Below, in pieces: positions 10,837 to 19,381 of a stretch of DNA of 36,187 bases. The stretch spans positions 102,520 through 138,706 of the forward strand of contig NW_003122912.1 in assembly GCF_000003605.2 (NCBI RefSeq), given 5' to 3'. Every line of letters begins with the position of its first letter. The stretch's first letter is position 1. Below the pieces are notes generated by a model. It was given only the letters and a program-made list of their open reading frames with translations, ran no database searches and had not been told where the DNA came from. The stretch comes from Saccoglossus kowalevskii. Lineage: Eukaryota; Hemichordata; Enteropneusta; Harrimaniidae. A program made the translations under genes and the position numbers.

Positions 10837-11199
10837 ATAAGCCGATCGAGCATGGCATGGGTGGCCACATCGGGAGCCACATGCTCTGACTCGCGCGAAC
10901 AGTGAAGGGTCTAAATTGCTAAAATACAGGATTACTCAGAATAAATATTAACAACATTAATATCAGAAAAGTATTAACAAAAATTCACGATAAAACGACA
11001 CACTGTTAAAATTGCAGAGGCAACGATAAATTCACGCTACTTACCAGGAAAGTTGAGCGAGAATGAACTACTTCCGAGTCGCAACCAATCATGTCGAAAA
11101 ATTACAAATCACGTTTCGTGTACTTCAAGAGTTCAGTGTCTGTCATGACATACCATGCGATGAAAGGTGGCTGGACAGAGCTGTTTTCTGAAATTACAG

Positions 11200-12020
11200 C
11201 TAAAACAAGGTCAGCTTGGACGTTCATTTGCGAGACGTATAAAAAAAATGCAGCCAGTGATACATTTCGAAAATAAAAATAAAACATAAACGCAATCAGA
11301 AGGGCCGACCACGCGCGTTGTAAATAAATAGAACGCGTTGTGACACAGTCTCACCAGCCTCTTTCACTCACGCAATATAATTATGCTATTTCCCAGGGCA
11401 CTTATATTTAATACATTGACGAAAAACACCACAAGAAAAATGTAAATGAGGCTTGTAATTACTAGTAACTCAACTCGAACGCAATATTCATCACTGTAAA
11501 AGTGGATAAATTCGAACCAGCCAGCTCATGACCGGAGACGTCCGGTCGTCTTCGTTGATAACTCGCCAATTCACCATAATCGTTGTGGTAAACTGTTTAG
11601 CTGATTTTTCAAAAGATGGATATTCAATTCATTTTTCGTCTTAGCCTTGTCTTTTCGTCTTAACCGTCGCAGTCCGCTTCATTGAATGTTTAGTTTGATA
11701 ATTGATATAAACATACATTAAACATAAACACACAAGTGTGAGACTGTTGCTTTCAAGTTGTGTTAATACAAAGATGATTTAAACTTTCCCTTCCGTTGCC
11801 AACGTATTCAATATACCGAAATAGCATGTGTGTGCGTTTGCGTGAGTGAATGAAGCAGGTGAGATTTCTTGTCGCAACGTGTACTATTTATTTCCAACGC
11901 GCATGGTCGGCGCCTTTGATTTCGTTTATTTTGTTCTTACATTCGCGAAATTTATCGCTGGCACCGCTTATTTTGTCATGTCTCACAACTGAATGTCCAT
12001 GCTTACTTTGTTTTGTCTAT
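11200..12020. repeat. Large imperfect palindrome, ~290-bp arms
   Basis: The left arm (about 11200-11495) matches the reverse complement of the right arm (about 11730-12020) along its whole length with many substitutions and small gaps. Matching landmarks: AGCTTGGACGTTC / AGCATGGACATTC, GCCAGTGATACATTTCG / GCCAGCGATAAATTTCG, GCCGACCACGCGCGTTG / GCCGACCATGCGCGTTG, AAATAAATAG, TTCACTCACGCA and ATGCTATTTC. The loop (about 11496-11729) holds a small perfect hairpin, GACCGGA-GACG-TCCGGTC. It may be an old foldback or long-TIR DNA element. The short frame at 11091-11276 partly overlaps the left arm, and I do not count it as a gene. Confidence 0.7.
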
Positions 12021-12333
12021 ATTTAATAAAAATACATAAGTCTCTACAAGTGTTGGATATATATCAACATAATGCTATCGGCAACGCTCGAGTTCGTTTT
12101 TTTCTTCAAAATGTTTAATTTGAAAACTACAAGTTCACAACATCGAGTCACGTTTCGATCGGTTTTTATGATTCACGGGGCCAAGAAAACAAGAAAACTC
12201 CATGCACAGATACGCTCAGGCAAAGCAAACCATGGAGCTAAATTTTTTTTGTAGCTCCATGAGCGAACGGTACTTTCGGTGAAATGTCTAGCCATCTGTA
12301 TGACACCCTACAGTTTTTAGCGGCCGGTACAAC

Positions 12334-12400
12334 AGGGCTGTGCAATGCATACTGTTAGTACCGGTTTAATATTCTCTCAGTTAAACTCCGTAAAAACATG
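12334..12400. repeat. Direct repeat flanking the MULE, left copy
   Basis: GTGCAATG...AGTACCGGTTTAATATTCTCTCAG...CCGTAAAAACAT is repeated in the same orientation at 24006-24066 with about one difference in six bases. With the MULE removed, the copies would sit about 190 bases apart, so this is probably an older local duplication at the target site. A small hairpin (ATGGAGCTA ... TAGCTCCAT) lies just before it at 12232-12260. Confidence 0.6.
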
Positions 12401-12421
12401 TCAGTACCTTCCGATGATGTT

Positions 12422-12430
12422 GAATAATAT
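12422..12430. repeat. Target-site duplication GAATAATAT, left
   Basis: The nine bases directly before the left terminal inverted repeat are identical to 23902-23910 directly after the right one. Nine bases is the usual duplication made by Mutator-type transposases. Confidence 0.85.
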
Positions 12431-13078
12431 GGCTTATTGTTATCGAAGAAACGAAACGAAACGGGATGACATACATAATAAAAAATAAACTGTAATCAGA
12501 GAAAATGGGTTTTATACGCACAATATTTACAAAATATTTGCCGAAACAATATTTGTATTAGTAAATGGCTCGTTTCGCTAATTGCAGATAATCGAAAATC
12601 TGTAATCAGCGAAACAGGGGTCCTACACGTACAATATTCACAACTGTCGGACGGAATTTGGCCAGTATATCCACCTTTCAGTCGTGTATATCATTACATA
12701 AAATATTTGCGGAAAAAAATATTTTAATTAGTAAATGGCTCGTTTTGCTAATTACAGATAATCGAAAATCTGTAATCAGCGAAACAAGTGTCCTACGCGT
12801 ACAATATTCACAACTGTCGGTCGAAACTTGGCCAGTCTATTCATCTTTCAGTCATGTATGTAATTACATAAAATATTTGCCGAAAATGACAATATTTTAA
12901 TTAGTTAATGGCTTGTTTCGCTAATTACAGATAATCGAAAATCTGTAATCAGCGAAACAGGGGTCCTACGCGTACAATATTCACAACTGTCGGACGACAC
13001 TTGGCCAGTATATTCACCTTTCAGTCGTGTATGTATGTAATTGCATAAACATTTGCTGAAAATAACAATATTTTAATT
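12431..13078. repeat. MULE left terminal inverted repeat with tandem subrepeats
   Basis: A 128-base outer part with (GAAAC)n near the tip is followed by three tandem units starting at 12559, 12729 and 12902 (periods 170 and 173). Each unit begins TAGTAAATGGCTCG and carries a near-perfect palindrome, TTTCGCTAATTACAGAT / ATCTGTAATCAGCGAAA, around an 8-base loop, then ACAATATTCACAACTGTCGG. The array ends at AATATTTTAATTA, where the inner repeat block begins. Confidence 0.88.
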
Positions 13079-14725
13079 AAAGCTGCAAGCAGCGTCACAG
13101 GGGCCCAAGCTATGAAACAAACATGTATATTCCATAAATAATGACGTCACTGGATTGCCATTAAGGTAGTTTCCATGTATTTACCTGGTTACGGTTATCG
13201 AGATATGTTTTTTTAAATATAATGAGCCATGTGCTTATGCATATTAATGACCTTGCATGACCATATATGGTCAACTGTTATTTTAATTAAACCTCTTCAA
13301 CATTGTCATAATAAAACATGATTCATCATCCTAATGCAACAGTGTTTGAGATATAACGATTACGCATAATAATGAGCTCACGTGACCATATATGGTCATC
13401 TGTTATTTTAGTCAAATCTCCTGTTCAATGTTTTCATAATAACACAGGATTTCATCTTCCTAACTGCAAGTGTCAGAGATATGACAGTTATGCATATTAA
13501 TGAGCTCACGTGACCATACATGGTCATCTGTTATTTTAATCAAATCTCTTGTTCGGCGTTGTCATTATAACATAGGATTCATTTTCCTAACTGCAACAGT
13601 GTTTGAGATGACAGTTATGCATATTAATGAGCTCACATGACCATATATGGTCATCTGTTATTTTAATCAAATCTCTTGTTCAACGTTGTCATAATAACAC
13701 AGGATTCATCTTTCTAACTTCAACAGTGATTGAGTTATAACAGTTATGCATATTAATGAGCTCACATGACCATATATGGTTATCTGTTATTTTAATCAAA
13801 TCTCTTGTTCAACGTTGTCATAATAACACAGGATTCATCTTTCTAACTACAACAGTGATTGAGTTATAACAGTTATGCATATCAATGATGTTAGAAGTCC
13901 CCATCCCATGGGTGCCCGGCCACGTGCCCTAGCAGTGTGCTATTGGGGCAAAATGATGTATCTGATGACACAAATGCACACACAAAATTTGAAAGAAATC
14001 GGACTAATTCAAAACATGTACTTGCATAATTTCTATTTTCACAAAATCCAAGATGGCGGCCGAACCACGTGACTTACCGAAAATATATTATTTTTCTCAT
14101 ATGTAACAATGTTCAGGTATGTTATATTCACAATCAACAGTTAATTGGTTGAATCACCTCTGAGAAACAAATGCCCAAACTTTTGGTCAATTTTGCCTGA
14201 ATTCCAAGATGGCGGCCAAACCATGTCACTGATCTGAAATCTTTTTTTAGTTTTCTGAAAGAGATTAATATAGAGATGCCATGCAGCAATATTGAAGATA
14301 ATCTCTCAAGTGTGGCATGAGTAAAAAAACTACTTTCCAAAATGGCGGCCAAACCACGTGACCAATCATAATGAATTTCTCAAATCTATATCTGCTCTAT
14401 ATGTCGAAGCTATTACTAAATACGAGAACATTTTACTTGGCTAAGAAGAAGATTTTTAAGTGTTTTTTGCCGTTTTTAGGAAAAACAAAATGGCGATAAA
14501 AGTCACGTGAACGCTAAAGTTTGTATTCCTGATATTTATTACACATGAGTTGTACTATATACCATAAAAAAAATCTAGACGCCTAGACCCTCAGAAAGTG
14601 GTCTGAAAGCATGTTGCACCAGTTCATATTAGACACTATCAGGATAGAGCATTTTCAGACTATTCGGTTCAGCGGTTTTCTCAAACGGCTCGACGAAAAA
14701 AAGTTACGGAAGAAAGAAGTAGATT
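13079..14725. repeat. Dispersed repeat block: AGCTGCAAGCAGCG head, satellite, GGCGGCC modules
   Basis: It opens with AAGCTGCAAGCAGCGTCACA and GGGGCCC, a head shared by repeats found widely in marine animals and fish. Next comes a satellite (13235-13885), then four spaced modules with AAGATGGCGGCC...CACGTGAC at about 14051, 14207, 14340 and 14489 (spacing 133-156). It closes with GGTTTTCTCAAACGGCTCGACG and AAAGTTACGGAAGAAAG. It has no coding frame and interrupts the subrepeat array of the MULE, so it inserted later or was captured. Confidence 0.65.
13235..13885. repeat. 128-bp tandem satellite, five units
   Basis: ATGAGCTCA or its variant recurs at 13247, 13372, 13500, 13627, 13756 and 13885 (periods 125-129). 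Units carry the 16-bp perfect palindrome TGACCATATATGGTCA or a near copy, then TCTGTTATTTTAATCAAATC, AACACAGGATTCAT and GAGATAT. Later units are more alike than the first, as expected from unequal exchange. Confidence 0.85.
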
Positions 14726-14878
14726 TTGATTTTTAAAACCATCATTTATTCCTCAATAACTTAGTTACATATATACATGTAGTACATTATTTCACAATTC
14801 TATAAAATCGAAAAATTGACTGTACAGTATGGAACATTTATAATAAGTGTAATAATAATCCTCTAAGAAGTACATTTA

Positions 14879-15198
14879 TTAAAATATTACAGTCTCATTA
14901 AAAATGCTATATTGCCCAAGCACGAACCACCAGTAGGACAAAACAAACTCATAGCCAACTAGTTTTTGACATATTTTCTGAACTAGCTCAAATAGCGGGA
15001 GCAGACGAGGACATTGTAGACATATGTAGACACAGAGGTGGGATGATAATTGCAAGATTTTAAAAATTCGCCAGTAGCATAGGCACCATGCAGGATACGC
15101 CATTGGAGATCTCCCTCTATTTTTGGCGTTGGGGATAGATAGCAATTCTTGAAAACAGGTGTGATGTTATTAGGTAGGGACAGAAGATCTTGCCACAC
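14879..15198 (-). pseudogene. LINE ORF2 C-terminal segment
   Basis: Two overlapping frames carry the end of ORF2. LQWRILHGAYATGEFLKSC (near 15030-15110) is the usual segment just before the terminal Cys/His region. CPRLLPLFELVQKICQKLVG (14940-15010) follows in another frame. A one-base shift near 15020 separates them. Beyond 14879 the sequence is the 3' untranslated tail, ending in AATAAATGATGG about 14742. Confidence 0.75.
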
Positions 15199-15499
15199 TG
15201 TCTAAATGCTCGGGATGTTTTTCATGCATTTGAGAGTTGACAAGAAAACTGTATATTTCACCTTTTTCCTGTTTATAAAGGGGACAGTTAAGTAGAGTAT
15301 CACCAATTTGCTAGAATAGCTCTAGTGAGTAATTGTTGATTGTATTTAAGTCAGAGTGCTGTTCTGTGAAAAAGCTGTTGATTATTCCTACAAAATCCTG
15401 TGGAAGCGATTGTTGTAAGATGTAAAGTGCTTTCTCAAGTACACGCATGGAATATATTGGCACCATTTGTTTTATTTCAGTTCTGTTATACCAACGCCT
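15199..15499 (-). pseudogene. LINE ORF2 linker, heavily broken
   Basis: Between the recognisable C-terminal pieces the frame is interrupted by stops. By position it is the connector between the reverse transcriptase thumb and the C-terminal region. No separate feature is visible. Confidence 0.5.
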
Positions 15500-16217
15500 T
15501 TAAGTTAGATGAATTAGGTCGCCAATAGTGGTAATACCGCCCTCTGCAAAGTGTGTATAAACGAAAGGCTCTTTACGCACAGAATGTACAATTAAATTAT
15601 TATTAAAAAGAGGTTCATTTAGAACAGACGATGGACGATCTTTTCTGAGTGTTTGAATTGATGACCATATTCTGAGAAGTTCACTGTAAAATCTATTGCT
15701 ATCATACAAGAGAATGATAACATATTTGTGACAAACAAGTGTTTGTTATATTTGAAGCTGTTAGTTTGTTGGAGAAAGTAGTTTGTAAAGTGAAAACATG
15801 AGTGACCAGAGTTCAAGTAAATATATCTTTGAATGTATTGTAGACGGAATGCTTTTATACGGCTGGAGAGGTGAACTAGACCTTGACCACCAAATTTCAG
15901 TGGAATGTACAGTAGTCTGCTGGTTTCCAGTGGCGACCTTGCCAAAAGAAATCAAGGAAAAGCTTCTCAATGTCTTTGATAAAATTCTTTGGTGGACTGA
16001 GACAATAAAGACGATGGAAAATCTTAGTTGCTGCTAATTGATTAATTATAATGACACGTCCACGATAGGCAATGGCTCGGGCGTAGCGGTTCCACCATTC
16101 AAGTTTTAATGTCACCTTTAGTATGGCCTCATCCCAGTTCTTTTTGTTATATTGTGTTGTGTTACCAATATAAGTACCATGGATTTTGAGCCCCTCGCTG
16201 TTCCATTGAATGTTCAT
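15500..16217 (-). pseudogene. LINE ORF2 reverse transcriptase thumb and connector
   Basis: NIQWNSEGLKIHGTYIGN, then WNRYARAIAYRGRVIIINQL (16217-15990) and the WPADY-like end correspond to the segment after the catalytic palm of L1/Tx1 enzymes. LKFGGQGLVHLSSRIKAFRL (about 15900-15830) and FYSELLRIWSSIQTL (15690-15640) continue it in other frames. At least two frameshifts are needed to read through. Confidence 0.8.
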
Positions 16218-16249
16218 GGGAGAGTCTATTCAACCTTTCCATGACCCGA

Positions 16250-16663
16250 CCCATAAGCCTTTTGATTTTCCATAGTTTATACGTGCATTACTAGCTCTTT
16301 CATACACATCCAGCCACTGTGTCAGTTTGTTAAAGTCCTCATTTCTTGTAATGAAAAAAATAACATCGTCTGCATATGCAGAAAGTTTACACTTTTGTTT
16401 GTTTGATTTTGGAATAAAATATCTACGAATGTTTCAATCGCTATTGTATAAAGTTGACCAGAGACGGCGCAACCTTGTCTAATTCCACGAAGGAATGCGA
16501 CGGGAGCTGTAAGGGAGTTATTTATGCGAATTATGCTTTGTGTATCTGTATATATTAATTTGATGTAGGAGATGAATTTCTCTCCCAAACCAAAGGCAGT
16601 TAGAGCGTTAAACAAGTCGTTGCGGTTTACTCTGTCAAACGCTTTCTCCTGATCGAGAGCCAC
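16250..16663 (-). pseudogene. LINE ORF2 reverse transcriptase palm with YADD box
   Basis: ALDQEKAFDRVNR (16660-16620) holds the first catalytic aspartate. FLRGIRQGCAVSGQLYTIAI (16500-16430) is the fingers/palm motif. The catalytic box YADD is intact at 16365-16376 as SAYADDVIFFITRNEDF, but in another frame, so one base was lost between about 16380 and 16420. Upstream, NWRPISLLC (near 16750) is followed too soon by the DQEKAFDRV motif. About 40 residues of the fingers are therefore deleted. Confidence 0.85.
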
Positions 16664-16699
16664 AATTCCAAGTGGAGTATTAGAGTACGTGACAGTGTC

Positions 16700-17603
16700 G
16701 TGAATGAGATGGATGGATAATCGGCACAGAGAAGGCTGATTGGTCTCCAGTTTTTAAGTAGTGTATTGTCTCTCAAAGCTCGGCGACAAGATAATGGTAG
16801 CATGCCCTCAGTGATGGAATCTGAGAATACTTCATAGAAGTCTTTACCAAATACAGACCAGAATTTTTTTATAGAACTCTGCTGGCAGTTCGTTAATGCC
16901 AGGAGTTTGACACAAGTGTGACAGCAGTAGGCAACTCCTCAAACGTTATTAAACCATCACACATTGATGCAGTATCAGTATCAAGCTGTGGCAAATCTGC
17001 CAAAATCTCAGCCTGTGCTTCAGGCGAGACAGGACATGGTGAAAACAGATCGGAATAAAACCGCCTTGTTAAATGACACATTTCATTAGTATCTCCTGTT
17101 AAATTATTGTCATGATTACGTAAGTGTGTGGTTGTTTTATGAGAGCCTCTACTTTTTTCAAGATTGAAAACAAAGCTACATGTGCCATCCGATTCATTTA
17201 AAAGATAGTGACGTGATCTAATTATTGCACCGCGTGCCTCGTTTTTCATGTATTCTGTTAAAATGTCTTTTTTTTGTTTATATGTTGCATGTAAATCCGC
17301 ACTAGGATTTTCATTGAGACGTGTCTCAAGTTCATACGCAAGTTTTTCTTTTTCCCGTTTGAAGTTCAATGAACTATTGCATGTATATTATTTGGTTAGT
17401 TCTTTAATGTTATTTTTTCCAATATCCCACCACATTTGAATACTGTAAAAATGTATCTTTTTATCCCGCCACATTGACCAAAAACCACAAATAGTGTCAC
17501 AATACGCTGTATCATCAAGAAGACTTGTATTTAAACACCATAGTGGACTGTGATTCTCAACCTTTGACAATCTTATGATCAGAGCATTGAAAGGAAGGAT
17601 CAA
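16700..17603 (-). pseudogene. LINE ORF2 region between endonuclease and polymerase
   Basis: The frame 17603-17388 has SPLWCLNTSLLDDTAYC and WWDIGKNNIKELTK, the usual linker after the endonuclease. 17369-16893 continues with FKREKEKLAYELETRL and RSRHYLLNESDGTCSFVFNL. Another frame gives PGINELPAEFYKKIWSVFG and GMLPLSCRRA (16905-16780), which lead into the polymerase. Shifts near 17580, 17385 and 16905 break the reading. Confidence 0.82.
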
Positions 17604-18252
17604 TGGACATACATGTGACTTTTGATGACAATAGTTTATTTATGTAGAAAGTGTCTAGTCTGGAGCGGCTGTTGCCTCTTGTCCACGTGAAGTCACGTGC
17701 ATTGCCATGGAAACGTCGCCAGGAGTCAACAAGTTTGTACCGACTCAATATATTATTAAGCAGTTGCGCCGATTCAGGGTGTGGTTCCCTCGCATTTAAG
17801 CGATCTAGATCTGGGTTCAATGTACAGTTGAAGTCCACAGCCATAATAATAGGCTGAGAGTTACCAAGGTCACCAATATATTTCTTTAACCTTTGAAAAA
17901 AAGCAAGACAGTCAACACCATTTGTAGGAGCATAACCATTGAGTATGTGGTAAGACAATCCATTAACAGTGATATTCAAATGAAGCAGACGCCCATTGAC
18001 AATGCTATGTGCTGAGTGTACATGTATTTCTTTGTTTGGATGTGTTAAAATAGCAACACCGCCAGATGTAGTACTACCGTGAGAAAAATACATTGGTGCG
18101 CGCCATACAACTTCAATGGGAACTGAGTGCGTTTCTTGCAGAAAGAACAAGTCAACTTTGTGATTTATTTTTAGAAAGTTAAAAATCTCATGACGTTTAA
18201 GTGAGTCATGACAACCATTGACATTCCAAGATAATATAGAAAGAGAGCTCAT
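17557..18252 (-). pseudogene. LINE ORF2 endonuclease domain
   Basis: ORF2 starts at the ATG at 18252, about 30 bases after the ORF1 stop. This 231-codon stretch has the full set of apurinic-endonuclease motifs in order: SWNVNG, FLQETHS, GGVAIL, LNGYAPTN, VDFNC, FTWTRGNSRSRLDTFYI and the catalytic SDHKIV. It nicks target DNA for reverse transcription. The domain itself is unbroken; the frame is lost just after SDHKIV. VDFNC in place of the common GDFNC is the only notable change. Confidence 0.88.
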
Positions 18253-18620
18253 TATGTATTATACAAAGTGTAAAATAACAGACATTATGATTTATGTTTC
18301 AATAAAATCTCAGTCTTCTTGTAATTTAACAATTTTATTTCAATCAACAACGGACGTGTATCAGTGCAAAAATTAAGACACCGGTCAAGAATCTTTTCAG
18401 ACCCTTTCATAGCCTCTAGAAGATCAGTAAGTCGGTGAAATGAAATTAGTTTTGACTCTGGGATATGCTGAATATCATCAGACATTTCAGAAGTGAGAGA
18501 TTCTGTGTCCGATATATCAGGATCATCACCTATTGTGGATGACCTTGATTGCGGTAGTGAGTTGCAACTAGATGCATGACCAAGAACCTGGGGTGGTGGA
18601 AAAGGGAAGGGGGGTTGAAT

Positions 18621-18714
18621 NNNNNNNNNNNNNNNNNNNNNNNNNNNNNNNNNNNNNNNNNNNNNNNNNNNNNNNNNNNNNNNNNNNNNNNNNNNNNNNN
18701 NNNNNNNNNNNNNN
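18621..18714. other. Assembly gap (94 N)
   Basis: Run of unknown bases within LINE ORF1. It is flanked by poly-G/purine sequence on one side and poly-C on the other, and adjoins a low-complexity repeat. Its true length is unknown. Confidence 0.98.
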
Positions 18715-18734
18715 CCCCCCCTCTTCACCTGATA

Positions 18735-18930
18735 TTGATGACCTATATCATCGTTGTTGTTTCCATTGTTGCATTTGTCATTTTCAACACTGCTGTGTTT
18801 ATCATTATCATGTTTATCCTTGTTTTTATCATTATAATTTTCACCACTGCTGTGTTTATCATTATAAATTTTACCACTGTTGTGTTTATCATTATCATTT
18901 TCACTGTGGATTTTATCTTTATCATTTCAA
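18735..18930. repeat. Minisatellite within LINE ORF1 (~30-bp unit)
   Basis: On the plus strand, TGTGTTTATCATTATAA and close variants recur about every 27-36 bases with CACTGCTG or CACTGTTG between. On the coding (minus) strand this gives repeats of the type HNSGKIYNDK / HSSGENYNDK / HDNDKHSSVEND, so the array expands a hydrophilic linker of ORF1. Confidence 0.8.
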
Positions 18931-19381
18931 CACTGTCTTTTTTTTCTCTTTATCGTTATCTTTTTCCCCAATTTTATGTTTATCACATTCAATGGTTACA
19001 GCATCTGCAGTAGTTTGATTTGCTTCATTTGCTTCCATATCAATATTATCATTTTCATTTATGATATTTTCAGCCACAGTTTTACTCATTTCTTTTGGAC
19101 AATTCTTACGAATATGTCCGATTTCTTTGCAACCAAAACAACGCATTTCATCTGTAGATATGTAAATAGAATAAGGACGGCCCTCAAACATGACATGCAT
19201 TGAGCCATTTCTCTGATAAAGAAACATTGTCTTCTATGCCATTAATAGACAATGTATATAATGATAGTAACAACCATACATATATATTGGTTTTAACAAC
19301 TATTTCTCTCTTGGTCTACAGAAACAGGATGTCCTATATTTTCATACAGCTTTAACTTAAGATTTAACTTTAAGGCGGATA

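Larger units (their letters stand above)
18285..19227 (-). pseudogene. LINE ORF1 (CCHC RNA-binding protein), broken and gapped
   Basis: From the 5' side: FEGRPYSIYISTDEMRCFG, then a CCHC knuckle CFGCKEIGHIRKNCP (19099-19140), an acidic linker ENDNIDMEANEANQTT, and after a shift in an A-rich run a low-complexity segment rich in Asn, Asp, His and Lys (18720-18930). Then come the N gap and a Ser/Pro-rich segment ending SFHRLTDLLEAMKGSEKILD...KHKS (18440-18285), which resembles the C-terminal TKG-type segment of Tx1 ORF1 proteins. ORF1 binds the element RNA. It seems 5'-truncated, because no start domain precedes 19227. Confidence 0.75.
14742..19240 (-). mobile_element. Tx1/L1-type LINE, near full length, inactive
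   Basis: A two-ORF non-LTR retrotransposon read from about 19240 (5') to about 14742 (3'). ORF1 has a CCHC knuckle. ORF2 has an apurinic-type endonuclease, a reverse transcriptase and a C-terminal Cys/His region, in the normal order. ORF1 stops at 18285 and ORF2 starts at 18252, so the spacer is about 30 bases. The element lies inside the MULE between its left repeat and its transposase. Several shifts, one internal deletion and the assembly gap make it inactive. The 5' and 3' limits are approximate and no target duplication could be assigned. Confidence 0.88.

Noticed and set aside
13200-14500. CRISPR-like regularly spaced repeats
   Set aside because: Units are contiguous 128-bp satellite copies without unique spacers, in an animal genome.
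18572-19018. Plus-strand frames across the gap rich in His/Cys/Tyr or Ile/Val
   Set aside because: They are antisense readings of the LINE ORF1 minisatellite and run through undetermined bases.
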